Notes: a model not told the origin generated them from the letters alone. A DNA stretch of 64,000 nucleotides from MFD04580-c1 sp963702995 (GCA_963702995.1 OY969783.1:2666001-2730000); one strand, 5' to 3'. Positions 47,564-56,688 are shown, numbered from the stretch's first letter. Made by a program: numbers and translations.

Positions 47564-47922
47564 CCTTGTTACCCCGCGAGGTGGCGACGGGACGACCGGC
47601 GTCGGTGCGATCGCCCCGCCACGAACACATGCTGAATCGATCCGTCGCTGTACATTCTCGCCCGGTTTTGCTAGACTGTACCCGACGACTGTCCGATGCT
47701 TGAATTGGGCTTATCAGAACCCCCGCCTGTCACGCCTTTGCGGATTTCATTCTGATCGTTCCGATATAGCTCTGTAGTCAACCCCCGCGGTTCGCGCCTT
47801 GTTCGACGTGTTCGATGCGCCGGCCGCACTTGTTTCGGTCCCGATGGAGGTCAGGCTGTTGCCTCCCCACCGGCCCGACATGCAGCGGTACGCCTTACAG
47901 CGACACGCTCGAAAGTGATCTG

Positions 47923-49717
47923 ATGAGTTTCAAAGATTTGTTATTGTCCGAGCCGATTCTGCGCGCGCTCCAGGCCGAGGGGTATCACACCCCCACTCCC
48001 ATCCAGGCTAAAGCGATCCCCCCGATCCTGGAAGGGCGCGATGTTCTCGGCTGCGCCCAGACCGGCACCGGCAAGACGGCCGCGTTCGCCCTGCCAATCC
48101 TGCACCGGCTTTCCAACGCCGTCGCTTCAGCCAGTGCCGATGCCGCCGGAGCGGCCGGTGACAGGCCGGGCCGGCGCCCATCCGCCGACGCAGCATCGGC
48201 CGCGCCCCGCGATTAAGGTGCTCGCCCTGACGCCGACGCGCGAGCTGGCGACCCAAATCGCGGAGAGCTTCCGGACCTACGGCCGCAACGTCCCGCTTCG
48301 CTACACGGTGATTTTCGGCGGTGTCGGGCAGGGGCCGCAGGTGCAGTCGCTCCGGACGGGCGTGGATATCGTCGTCGCGACGCCAGGCCGCCTGCTCGAC
48401 CTCATGGAGCAGGGGTTTGTCGACCTGCGCTCGGTGCAGGTGCTGATCCTCGACGAAGCCGACAACATGCTCGACATGGGCTTCATCCACGACATCCGCA
48501 AGATCGTTCAGCGGCTGCCCGCGCAGCGGCAGAACCTCCTGTTCTCGGCGACCATGCCGCGCGAGATCCTGGATTTGGCGCACACGATCCTGAAGAACCC
48601 GGTCAGCGTACAGGTCGCTCCGACGTCGTCGGCGGCCGAAACCGTGAACCAGGCGGTCTACTTCCTCGAGAAGAAGAACAAGCCGGCGATGCTGGCCCAC
48701 TTCATCAACAACAACCCCGTCGGCCGCACGCTGGTATTCACGCGAACCAAGCACGGTGCCGACAAGGTCGCCAAGCACCTGATCAAGTCCGGTATTCGCG
48801 CCGAGGCGATTCACGGCAACAAAAGCCAGAACCACCGGAGCCGAACGCTCGCCAGCTTTAAGAGCAGCGCGCCGCCGGTGCTGGTGGCGACGGACGTCGC
48901 GGCACGCGGGCTGGATATTGACGAAGTCTCGCACGTGATCAATTACGACGTCCCCAACGTGCCGGAGACGTATGTGCATCGCATCGGCCGCACCGGCCGC
49001 GCCGGGGCGTCGGGCGAAGCGGTGAGCTTCTGCGATCGCGAGGAGCGGGACTTCATCCGCCAGATCGAGCGCCTGATGAAGCGATCGATCCCGGTTCGGA
49101 GCGACCAGCCCGTGTTTGCCGATGCCCCCGCCGGTTCGGCGGCGGACGAGGCGTCGCGCGAAGACCGGCCGGAGCGGCCGGGCAGTTCGGGCTCGCGTCG
49201 GCCGCAGCGCGAGCGCACGGCCACTTTCCCGCCTCGTGCTCCCACCGTCGCCCCGGGACGGGCGGCCTTTGCCGCCGGCGGCGGCGTCCGCTCGACGCAT
49301 GGCCCCGCTTCGTCGCACCCGCCCCGGCCGATGCACCGCCCCAGCGCTCCGGCGTCTGAAGGGCAGGAAAAGCCCAGCTACGGCAACGCGAAGCACAACA
49401 CCGGTCACGGCAAGTCGTCGTACGGCGGCTCAAGCGGGGGCAAGCCTCATTTTGGTGGGGGGAAGCCGAGCTTTGGCGGCGGCAAGCCGGCGTTCAAGGG
49501 CGGCAAGCCTTCGTTCGGAACCGGCAAACCGGCATTCGGAGGCGGTAAGCCCGCCTTTGCAAGCGGCAAGCCGGCCGCCGCGCCGCCCAAGCCGGCGTCC
49601 GCGCCTGCTCACGCGGCCCAGGGTGCCCAGCGCCCCGCCTCGGCACCACGACACCCGTCGCCCCGCCCGCACCCCCTCGGCGCCCGCGCCGGCGCCCGGC
49701 CGAGCCGTCCTCGATAA
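47923..49717 (+). CDS. DEAD-box RNA helicase (RhlE-like) with GGGKPxF-rich tail, frameshifted near 48150
   Basis: RNA-unwinding helicase, about 598 residues after bridging. Domain 1: Q-motif region around TPTPIQAKAIP, Walker A AQTGTGKT (about 46-53), PTRELA, ATPGRLLDL, DEAD in LILDEADNMLDMGF, and SAT. Domain 2: ATDVAARGLDID and HRIGRTGRAG. The first frame reaches LPILHRLSN then ends in a short spurious tail; the second resumes before IKVLALTPTRELA, implying one extra base between about 48120 and 48205. The last 170 residues are low-complexity with repeats of GGGKPxFGGGKPAF, a likely RNA-binding tail. Such helicases aid ribosome assembly or cold adaptation. A terminator follows. Confidence 0.92.
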
Positions 49718-49736
49718 CACCACCGTTCAACCGCAA

Positions 49737-49776
49737 AAGGGCGTGGGTCGCATTCGTGCAACCCACGCCCTTCTTC
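49737..49776 (+). terminator. Rho-independent terminator of the DEAD-box helicase gene
   Basis: A 12-bp perfect stem AAGGGCGTGGGT/ACCCACGCCCTT with a 12-base loop, followed by CTTCGTT. It starts 20 bp after the helicase stop codon. The paired A- and T-ends make it potentially bidirectional. Confidence 0.85.
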
Positions 49777-49950
49777 GTTGAAGCCCGCCGTAGCACTCCC
49801 GTCCCAGGTAACGCACTGTCACGCTTGCAATGAGGGTGAAACCTCACCGATTTTAACGCGGTCATTGCGTGACAAACGACGAGCTTGGTTCTTCAGTCGA
49901 GTGCCTCTCAACGCGTGTCAGAACGTCCTGCCCGCTTCAGCACCTAAAGC

Positions 49951-50045
49951 ATTCCTTGGCGATGCTTCCTTGCGCTCTTGGCGTTCACTTCTCTTCGCCG
50001 CTCGCAGATGAAGTGAACGCCAAGACGCCAAGAGCGCCAAGGAAG
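49951..50045. repeat. Inverted TTGGCG-type repeat, copy 2
   Basis: Left arm ATTCCTTGGCGATGC to CTCTTGGCGTTCACT and right arm AGTGAACGCCAAGACGCC to GCGCCAAGGAAG, facing each other across about 24 bp. Same family as 14542-14650. Long arms give a stable hairpin. Confidence 0.8.
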
Positions 50046-50137
50046 ACGCTGAGCCGGGCGCCGCTGATCGAGCAAGAAGCCCACCAAGGTCGCTCGTGTC
50101 AGCGGAACGAGCGGGTTACAGCCCGTGACGGAGTGCC

Positions 50138-50238
50138 ACGGGTGCCCCCACCGGCGGTGTTGCCGACCACACACGAGGCCCGCCGGTGAGGGCACCGGCG
50201 GCACGTCGGATCATGTCGCCGCGCAGCCGCAACTTGCT
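50138..50238. repeat. CCCGCCGGTG repeat, copy 2, with inverted partner
   Basis: GGTGCCCCCACCGGCGG (about 50138-50155) is inverted relative to CCGCCGGTGAGGGCACC (about 50180-50196), forming a hairpin. The downstream part matches copy 1 at 47313-47374 (GCGGCACGTCGGAT, TCGCCGCGC). Confidence 0.7.
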
Positions 50239-50276
50239 CCCGCGAGACGACTCGTTCGCGACCTGCGCCGGTCGCG

Positions 50277-53200
50277 CTACCGGATGAACTGAAACTCCGG
50301 CAGCATCGCCACGACCCAGAGCAAATCGGCCGCACTTTCCGGTTTTACGGGGCTGCCCAGGATCTCGGCGGCGATGGCGCGTTCGGCTTCAGTCGGCTTT
50401 CGAGCCAGGGCGTGTTCGTAGAGGTCAGTGACCCATTGTTCTGGCGCCTTGGTTGCGATCGCGGCGATTTTTCCGCTGCCCCGCTTTAGGCGCGCGTCGA
50501 GGGCGGCGCCGTTCGTCAGCTCCAGCGCCTGGAGCGTGCTGGCGGCCGCCGCGCGGGCCGACATCACCTGTTCGCGATTCGGTCGTTCAAGGGCGGCTTC
50601 GAGCGAATCGGAATTCAGCAGCGCCGCCCGGATCTTCCCCGCCCGGACGGTGATCGATAGCAGGCTCGGCAGCCGCTTGCCCAGGTCAACCGGCTTCAGG
50701 CCCTTCCCCACCTTCCCGCCCGCGACAAGGGCCGGCCCCTGATCGATCGCCGCCGCCTGGTCGGGGAGCAGCGTGGCCGCGGGCCAGGCCTTGTCGTCGA
50801 ACGTCGCGAGGTTCGATCCGATCTCGGGGGCGCGACGAACGTGCCAGCTATCGTCGGTTACCACTTCGACGGTGTGCTCGCCCGTCTTACACCGAAGGTA
50901 GAAGGCCGCGCCGCTCGACGGGTTGATCTGGTCAAACAGCTCGGGCCGAAGCTCCAGGTCGTCCTCCCGCAGCGCGGGCTTCTCGGTGTGACTGTCCACC
51001 GACAGGACGATCACGTTCTCCCCCTTTTGAAGCAGCGACTTGAGGTCATACAACTGCGTGCGGCCGTTGGTGGAACGATCGTTCGCGGCGCCGGCGGCGG
51101 CCTTGCCGTTGACTTGGATGTCGAACTTCTGGCTGGCCGCGGCCGCTGCGAACGCTTCGTCGGGAACGGCGTCGAGCGCAAACTTTTTTCGGAAGACGAC
51201 TCGGTGGCGGACCAGCGGCAACGGCTCGGGAGCGCCCGCGGCGACCGAGTCCTTCGCGGCCGCCCTGCCCGTCGGGCCGACCTTGGCGACGGACGGGGCA
51301 GCCTTGCCCGCCTCGGCCTTGCGTTCCTCGGGATTCCCACCTTCGACTTTTCCCGCCTCTGGTTTGCCAGCCTCGGGCTTGGCGGCCTCGGGCTTCTGAT
51401 CGCCCTTGGGCATCACCGAGCCGTCCGTTTTTGCGGGCGCGGAACCTTTCGAAGGGCCTTTCGCCTTCGGATCAGTCTTCGGGGCGGGTTTCGCCGGGTG
51501 ATATTCCGGATACGCGGCGGCGTGCGGGTCAAGGATGGCCGCTTCGGCCAATTCGGTGAGACGGGCCGCCTCGATCGAGGCGAGTCGGGCTGTCGTCGCG
51601 ACTTCTTTTGCCTTTGGGCTGTTCTCGGCCGCCAGCTTCTGGACTTCTACCGCGAGCTTTTGAGCCTCCTCGGTCTTGGCCTGCGCCACCTGCCACCGCA
51701 TCCGCAGGACGCCGGGCTCGAGCGGCTCCGCGGTCCAAACCCATCTGGGCGCCGTCAGGCCAGGGATTGGCTTCCCGCCGCTGAAGTCAAAGTCGGGCGA
51801 AGAGGGGAGCATGCCCCAGTCGCCGGTGATGCTGCTCAGAGCGTCGCAGAACTGTTCGGCCGTCATCCGGCGAATCGTGGGGCCCTGGAAGGTGTAAGGC
51901 TGCGCCGGCCCCTTGTCCGCCGGGGCGGCCGGGCCTACCGACGCGTACTGATAGGCCCGCGACGTCAGGATCACTTCGATCGTGTGCTTCAGGTCGTAAT
52001 GATGATCGACCAGGTCCTGCGACAGCCAATCGAGCAGGTCGGCGTCCCATGCTGGCTTTTCCATGTCGTCCAGCGTCTCGACCAGCCCCCGGCCGAGCAG
52101 ACGCGCCCAAAGCCGATTGACGATCGTCCGGGACAGCCGCCCGTTTTTCTGGCTCGTCATCAGCTCGGCGAACTTCTTCAGGCGCTCGGGCTTGGCCAAC
52201 TTGCCGTCGATCTGGCCGATCTGTGAATAGAGGAAGCGAGCGCTCACGCTCTGGCCCGTGGGCTTATCGCAATGGACCAGCTCCAGCGGCTGATCGCTAA
52301 AGACGGCCGCCAGGGAATACGCGTCGGAGAGCGTCCAGTCGCTCACAAAGCTGTCGTGGCACGAGGCGCACTTGAGGTTGACGCCGAAGAAGACCTGCGC
52401 CACGTTCTGGGCGGCCTGCATCGGCGGGGTCATACTCGCGTTGGCGCTGCCGCGCCAGACAATCCCCTTGGCGAACCCCTCGCTTGCGGGGGTCGGGTTC
52501 ACCAGGTCGCGGACGAACTGGTCGTAGGGCATGTTGTCGAGCAGCGCGCTGTACAGCCACCCGGTGATCTGCTTGCGGCCGCCGTCGATGTAGCCCGTCC
52601 CCTTGTAGTCGTTGCGGAGCAGGTCGTTCCAAAACGTGAGCCAGTGGTCGGCATAGCCGTAATTATCCGCCAGGAGCCGGCTTACAAGGGCCAACCGCTT
52701 GTCGGGGCTTGGGTCGGTGCTGAACTCGTCGAGCTGCCGAGGCGTGGGAAGCAGGCCGATGACATCCAAATAGACGCGCCGGCAGAAGAGGGCGTCGTCC
52801 ACGATGGCCGGCGTCGCGAGGCCCATTGAAGCGAAGTACCGATCAACGAGCCGATCGATCGGGTGCGCGTCGCCGCCTTCGGGCAGATCGACCGAGCGGG
52901 GCTCCAGATTGATCGGCCTGGGGCGTGCGAAGGTGACCGAGGCGTCCCAGCTCATCCCCTGGTCGATCCACCCCCGAAGCAGCCCGACCTGCTCCGGCGT
53001 CCAGCGCGTCCCCTTCTGGGGCATCACGTTGTCCGGATCAATCCCGGCGACCAGCCCGATCACGCTGCTCTCGCCGCTCTTTCCGATGATGGCGGCCGGG
53101 CCGTTGTCACCACCCTTCAGAAATGCGTCCCGGGTCTCCAGGCTGAAGCCGCCCTTCGCCTTGCCGCGGCCGTGGCACTGCAGGCAACTCGCCTCCAGCA

Positions 53201-53348
53201 GCGGCTTGATCTCTTTCGTGAAGTCAACCGGGCGCTCGACCGCCGGGGGAAGGGCCGCCTCCTTCGCCGATGGGACATCCGCGCTCACGATGCCGCATTG
53301 AAACAGGCCGATCCATACCGCGCTAAGGAGAAGGGGGGAATATCGCAT
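50277..53348 (-). CDS. PSCyt1/DUF1549/DUF1553 cytochrome-type protein with inserted domain
   Basis: A 1023-residue exported protein of unknown reaction. Signal peptide (1-23), PSCyt1-type heme motif CLQCH with MPQKGTRWT (about 55-115), DUF1549 (HPIDRLVDRYFASMGL to NDLLRNDYKGTGY; second motif CASCH about residue 320), then DUF1553 (ELMTSQKNGRLSRTIVNRLW and RRMTAEQFCDAL). Into the DUF1553 half is inserted a helical and Lys/Pro/Ala/Glu-rich linker (about 560-710, with KPEAAKPEAGKPEAGK) plus a beta-sandwich (about 713-862; VRHRVVFRKKFALD, FDIQVNGK), resembling a sugar-binding fold. The start at 53348 (MRYSPLLLSAV) begins the signal peptide. The DUF1501 gene usually found beside this family is absent. 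Confidence 0.93.
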   Translation of the reverse strand: MRYSPLLLSAVWIGLFQCGIVSADVPSAKEAALPPAVERPVDFTKEIKPLLEASCLQCHGRGKAKGGFSLETRDAFLKGGDNGPAAIIGKSGESSVIGLVAGIDPDNVMPQKGTRWTPEQVGLLRGWIDQGMSWDASVTFARPRPINLEPRSVDLPEGGDAHPIDRLVDRYFASMGLATPAIVDDALFCRRVYLDVIGLLPTPRQLDEFSTDPSPDKRLALVSRLLADNYGYADHWLTFWNDLLRNDYKGTGYIDGGRKQITGWLYSALLDNMPYDQFVRDLVNPTPASEGFAKGIVWRGSANASMTPPMQAAQNVAQVFFGVNLKCASCHDSFVSDWTLSDAYSLAAVFSDQPLELVHCDKPTGQSVSARFLYSQIGQIDGKLAKPERLKKFAELMTSQKNGRLSRTIVNRLWARLLGRGLVETLDDMEKPAWDADLLDWLSQDLVDHHYDLKHTIEVILTSRAYQYASVGPAAPADKGPAQPYTFQGPTIRRMTAEQFCDALSSITGDWGMLPSSPDFDFSGGKPIPGLTAPRWVWTAEPLEPGVLRMRWQVAQAKTEEAQKLAVEVQKLAAENSPKAKEVATTARLASIEAARLTELAEAAILDPHAAAYPEYHPAKPAPKTDPKAKGPSKGSAPAKTDGSVMPKGDQKPEAAKPEAGKPEAGKVEGGNPEERKAEAGKAAPSVAKVGPTGRAAAKDSVAAGAPEPLPLVRHRVVFRKKFALDAVPDEAFAAAAASQKFDIQVNGKAAAGAANDRSTNGRTQLYDLKSLLQKGENVIVLSVDSHTEKPALREDDLELRPELFDQINPSSGAAFYLRCKTGEHTVEVVTDDSWHVRRAPEIGSNLATFDDKAWPAATLLPDQAAAIDQGPALVAGGKVGKGLKPVDLGKRLPSLLSITVRAGKIRAALLNSDSLEAALERPNREQVMSARAAAASTLQALELTNGAALDARLKRGSGKIAAIATKAPEQWVTDLYEHALARKPTEAERAIAAEILGSPVKPESAADLLWVVAMLPEFQFIR

Positions 53349-53471
53349 CGCTGGCGTATCTCGAGCGTTACCGACCGATCGGGGGAACGGGGACACCAAT
53401 AGGTATACGTCCGCGGGCGGGCCGTTGCTCGGTTGGCGATCGGACGAGTTGGATCAGCCGGACGAGTTGGG

Positions 53472-54047
53472 TCAGCCGGACGACCTGGGCAAGCGAATCG
53501 AATCGATCACCTTGGCGAAGATCGGCTGATACCTGGGCCAGGTGGATGTCGCGGCCGACGCGTGGACGTACAGCCGCTTTTCCCCGTCGAGCGGGATCAC
53601 CAGCTCCCATCGCGTCAGCGGCGTTTCATCGTTCTTGTTGGTGTATTCGAGGCGGCCGTACTGGAAGCCGTGCGGGTGGGTCAGCGTCTTCTTCTCGGTG
53701 AGGGCGAAGCCGGGCTTCTCCTTTTCGGCCTTGGCGACCGCCCGATCGAGCGTTGACGCAAGGTCCCGCTCGTCCCGGTCGGCATTGACTTCAAAGAACA
53801 AGTCAGGCGCCCAGTTACCGTCAACCGCAGGCGCCGTGTAATCCTTGCCACCCTGGTCGAACTTATTTTCGGCCTTCCACCCTTCGGGCACATCGAATGT
53901 CACGCCGAGATAGGTGCTGGGGACGAAGGTTGTTGCCGCATCTGCGGCGGCGGCCGCCGGCCCCGCGGGCTTCGCGTCGTCGGATTTCGAACAGGCCGAG
54001 AGGGAGATCGCCGCTGCGGTAACCAGGCAAATCGCGACGTGTTTCAT
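53472..54047 (-). CDS. Small lipoprotein of unknown function (PsbP/DUF1795-like)
   Basis: A 191-residue lipoprotein. Residues 1-19 are a lipoprotein signal with lipobox LSAC (Cys19 lipidated), followed by an alanine-rich linker. The body (TFDVPEGWKAE, then GFQYGRLEYTNKNDET and FAKVIDSIRLP) has the layout of the PsbP/DcrB-like fold, where a short beta sheet is preceded by the phrase VPxGW; this is inferred from pattern only. It should be anchored in a membrane facing the periplasm. The start at 54047 is the codon that places the signal peptide first. The REP-associated transposase gene lies 41 bp upstream on the same strand. Confidence 0.85.
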   Translation of the reverse strand: MKHVAICLVTAAAISLSACSKSDDAKPAGPAAAAADAATTFVPSTYLGVTFDVPEGWKAENKFDQGGKDYTAPAVDGNWAPDLFFEVNADRDERDLASTLDRAVAKAEKEKPGFALTEKKTLTHPHGFQYGRLEYTNKNDETPLTRWELVIPLDGEKRLYVHASAATSTWPRYQPIFAKVIDSIRLPRSSG

Positions 54048-54088
54048 AGAGACCTGAAGAGCGAACGATGACAACCGATGCGGTTACG

Positions 54089-54895
54089 TTACTCAGCCGA
54101 TGGTGCCCGCGGGGCGCGTCGCCGAGCGGTTGCGCCGTTTGTGCCCGGGTGATCCGGCGCATCGCGGCGCGATCGGGCCGCCGGCGCCTCAGGCGAGGTG
54201 TCCGCGTCCGACGAAGGGAGCTTTCGCGGCCGCCCTCTGGGGCGCATCGTTGATTCCAGGCCCAGGCGGCGCGCGATCCGCTGCTGCCAGGTGGCGGACC
54301 CGAACGGCGTCCCCCGCTGGGCCGACTTCTGAAGCAGCGCCAACTCGGTCTTCTCCAGCCGAGTATCCACGCGCGTCCCAAAGTTGCGGGGGACGTCGAT
54401 CGGCCAATCGGTAGCGCCGAGCAGGAACCCGCTCATCTCCTCGGCCGGCCGCTTCCGATGCGAGAGGCTGGACCATTCCCAATCGGCGGAACGACGAACC
54501 TTGTCCGCGCGAACCGGGTTCGATTCGACATAACGGCAGACGGTGAGCAGATGGTCGTCCGGCTCGATCGGGAAGCTGCGGTATCGCCCCTGATACAGGT
54601 GGCCTGTCCCCGACGAGTGATGCCGCGCATGCCACCGCCGGGTGTGGGTAACCGTCAGCCGACGCATGAACTCCGACAGCTCCCCTTCCCGGCGAGGCCA
54701 GAGGATCAGGTGCCAGTGATCCGGCATCATGCAGTAGGAGAGGACACGGATCGGCACGTGCTCGTGGGCCTCCTGGAGGGCCTGCTCGAACTCGGCGTAA
54801 TCGGCGTCGGTCTTGAACATCGTGATTCGCGCATTGGCGCGGTTGAGCACGTGGTACACCACTCCCCCCGGAGTAATTCGTCGAGAACGAGGCAT
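54089..54895 (-). CDS. REP-associated tyrosine transposase (RAYT, Y1_Tnp domain)
   Basis: A 268-residue single-strand DNA transposase of the IS200/IS605 Y1 superfamily, RAYT branch. It has ITPGGVVYHVLNRANAR (about 7-23), the metal-binding H-x-H in MMPDHWHLILWP (His60 and His62), FMRRLTVTHTRRWH (about 76-89) and GHLYQGRYRSFPIE (about 98-111), the region that contains the nucleophilic tyrosine. Unlike IS200 there are no recognisable element ends at the gene, so this is probably a domesticated single-copy transposase that acts on palindromic repeats elsewhere. The C-terminal 60 residues are basic and disordered. The gene is intact. Confidence 0.93.
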   Translation of the reverse strand: MPRSRRITPGGVVYHVLNRANARITMFKTDADYAEFEQALQEAHEHVPIRVLSYCMMPDHWHLILWPRREGELSEFMRRLTVTHTRRWHARHHSSGTGHLYQGRYRSFPIEPDDHLLTVCRYVESNPVRADKVRRSADWEWSSLSHRKRPAEEMSGFLLGATDWPIDVPRNFGTRVDTRLEKTELALLQKSAQRGTPFGSATWQQRIARRLGLESTMRPRGRPRKLPSSDADTSPEAPAARSRRDAPDHPGTNGATARRRAPRAPSAE

Positions 54896-54981
54896 GCGCG
54901 GAGGCTATCCGCACACACGGGGCGGGTCAAGAAAATGAGTTTTGACCCCATATCCGATGACGCGATCGGCTTCCCGGCGCC

Positions 54982-55758
54982 TTATTCGGCCTCGTCTTTC
55001 ATGTGGTGCTTCGCGTATGCGAGGGCGACGCCGAAGAAGGTCAGGTCGGGCGAGATCGCGTGGATCAACTCCCATCCGCTGAAGAGCCGGTTCGCGTCGC
55101 CGCCGGTGGCGATCACTTCCGGCCAGCGGCCGAGCTCGGTGGCGTGGTTCTCGACGATCTCCCTCACCATCCCCCGCACCCCGTGGTAGACGCCGTGGCG
55201 GATCGCCTCCGCGGTCGAGCGGCCGACCCCTTGCGACGGGATCGCAAAGTCAACGCGCGGCAGCTTCGCCGTGCGCTCGTGGAGGGCGTCGAGCTGCATG
55301 TCCAGGCCCGGGGCGATCGCACCGCCGACGAAGTCCCCCTCATCGTTGCAGATGTCGATGGTGATGGCGGTCCCGGCGTCCACGACGACACACGCGTGCT
55401 CGAGCTGTTCGAAGGCGGCCGCCACGTTCAGCACGCGATCGACGCCGGTCTGATCGGGCTCATCGGTGAGGACCTTGATCGGTAGATCGAGGTCCTTGCC
55501 GACCCAGACGATACGGCGCGACGCGACGTCGGCAACGATGTCATCCACCGCGCGCTCCATCGCCGGGTGAACGCCCGAAGCGACAATGGCGGCGTTGTCG
55601 CGGCCGCCGATCAGCTTCCAGGCTTCCGCGATTTGATCGCTCCACGCGTCGCGCTGGGCGTGCGTCAGGCGGGTCACGGGGCCGGGCTCACCAGCGATAA
55701 ACGTCCCGATGCCCAACCGCGAGTTACCGACGTTCAGCACGACAAGGTTGATCTCCAT
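54982..55758 (-). CDS. coaX: Type III pantothenate kinase
   Basis: Phosphorylates pantothenate in the first step of coenzyme A synthesis, 258 residues, cytoplasmic. Three family motifs are recognisable: LNVGNSRLGIGTF (about 8-20), TGVDRVLNVAAAF (about 104-116) and VVDAGTAITIDICNDEGDFVGGAIAPG (split across about 124-150). The first motif is usually DxGNT; here the position of the conserved Asp is Asn9 and the Thr is Ser13. The start at 55758 (MEINLVVLNVGN) is preferred because upstream in-frame sequence is unrelated. It is 86 bp from the transposase gene on the same strand. Confidence 0.9.
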   Translation of the reverse strand: MEINLVVLNVGNSRLGIGTFIAGEPGPVTRLTHAQRDAWSDQIAEAWKLIGGRDNAAIVASGVHPAMERAVDDIVADVASRRIVWVGKDLDLPIKVLTDEPDQTGVDRVLNVAAAFEQLEHACVVVDAGTAITIDICNDEGDFVGGAIAPGLDMQLDALHERTAKLPRVDFAIPSQGVGRSTAEAIRHGVYHGVRGMVREIVENHATELGRWPEVIATGGDANRLFSGWELIHAISPDLTFFGVALAYAKHHMKDEAE

Positions 55759-56186
55759 GCACCCAATATAGCGCGGACGCGCGAGACGGAACAGGCGGCA
55801 TGGGAGCAGCCAGCGGCGAGGGCCAAGACGCGCGAGGCCGCCCGCCAGGATGAAGCCGCCCAGCCCGGGATGAAGCCACCCTGCCGGCAAGCCGATGACA
55901 GGCACAACAGGCATTCCAGGCAGTGGCAACGTCGCTCTGTTGCAAGTACCCTGACTGTCGTGGCTTCGGCGGCTGTTTGCCCAAACGGCTTGCGTTAGTT
56001 CAGGATGCTTGCGTCCGAAAACTGTGGCGGCTGGGCGTTGAATCGCCGATGACGATCGCATCGTCAGGCACGAATGTGCGTCGGCCGCCCAAGCTCAACC
56101 TTTTGCGGCGGCCCGTTTGGCACGGTTGTTGTACTGGCGCCTCTTGGAGCGGGCAGCCGCAGTGGGGTCGCACGGAGAGGAACGAC
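55759..56186. other. Divergent intergenic region between coaX and a 155-residue gene
   Basis: About 430 bp. Frames run through it but lack start signals; the true start of the rightward gene is at 56187, supported by GGAGAGGA. Promoters for both genes should be here; none could be singled out. Confidence 0.5.
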
Positions 56187-56654
56187 ATGTCCTGTGTTCA
56201 GAGCGATGACTCGTGTAGCACGAAGTCATCCTCATCTGACTGGTCAGAACGCGGCCGCCTGGCCACCGAGCTCCGCCGCCACTTCTCCGGCCGTGATCTG
56301 CGCTACATCACGGCCGTCTTGACGCCCGACGAGTTGGGGGTCATCCGCGACACCAGCGACGCCCTGATCATCGCCCGCATCAAGCGAATGCCGAACCGCC
56401 GGCTGGCGAAGTTCGACAAGCTCGTCCCGATCGATGACGCGGAGATGGACGATTACTTCGCGCTTCAGCTTCAATGGCTCCGGGACGAGGAATACCTCCT
56501 CGGCACGCGCCTCGGCCGCAGTCCGACGCAGAAGGAACTGTTCATCGACTTCATGAAGAACCACAACGGCCTTCGCTTTCGAGCTTACTTCGCGATGAAG
56601 TTCCCCGGCAAAATGAGGCCGTGTGCCATGAAGCTCGCCGCAGGCACGATGTAG
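56187..56654 (+). CDS. Conserved-looking protein of unknown function (155 residues)
   Basis: A 155-residue protein I do not recognise. The ATG at 56187 has GGAGAGGAACGAC directly upstream. The sequence is ordered and helical, without signal peptide: RGRLATELRRHFSGRDLRYI (about 25-44), PDELGVIRDTSDALIIARIK (about 49-68), a polar DDAEMDDYFALQLQWL segment and SPTQKELFIDFMKNHNGLRF, ending in a short basic tail. The SPTxxELxxD pattern recalls a helix-turn-helix start but this is not a firm match. It is followed by MITE-like copy D at 56689. Confidence 0.75.
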   Translation: MSCVQSDDSCSTKSSSSDWSERGRLATELRRHFSGRDLRYITAVLTPDELGVIRDTSDALIIARIKRMPNRRLAKFDKLVPIDDAEMDDYFALQLQWLRDEEYLLGTRLGRSPTQKELFIDFMKNHNGLRFRAYFAMKFPGKMRPCAMKLAAGTM

Positions 56655-56688
56655 GGCGCCCACGCCAGGCAACGATGGCGTTGCCCGC

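Larger units (their letters stand above)
46763..47922. other. Large gap between rpsA and the DEAD-box helicase gene
   Basis: About 1160 bp without a gene I can support, although several frames are open because of high GC. It contains a CCGCCGGTG-type repeat (47313-47374) and a perfect 17-bp inverted repeat (47410-47426 with 47547-47563). The part from 47650 is less GC-rich and should hold the helicase leader and promoter; the long leader could carry regulatory RNA structure, but none is demonstrated. Confidence 0.55.
49718..50276. other. Intergenic gap with terminator and two repeat families
   Basis: The space between the helicase stop and the PSCyt stop. It contains the terminator at 49737-49776, the GCCAAG-type inverted repeat at 49951-50045 and the CCGCCGGTG repeat at 50138-50238. 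No gene was recognised. Confidence 0.65.

Noticed and set aside
47418..47777. A 119-codon frame in the rpsA-helicase gap
   Set aside because: It crosses one arm of the inverted repeat and has no ribosome binding site or recognisable composition.
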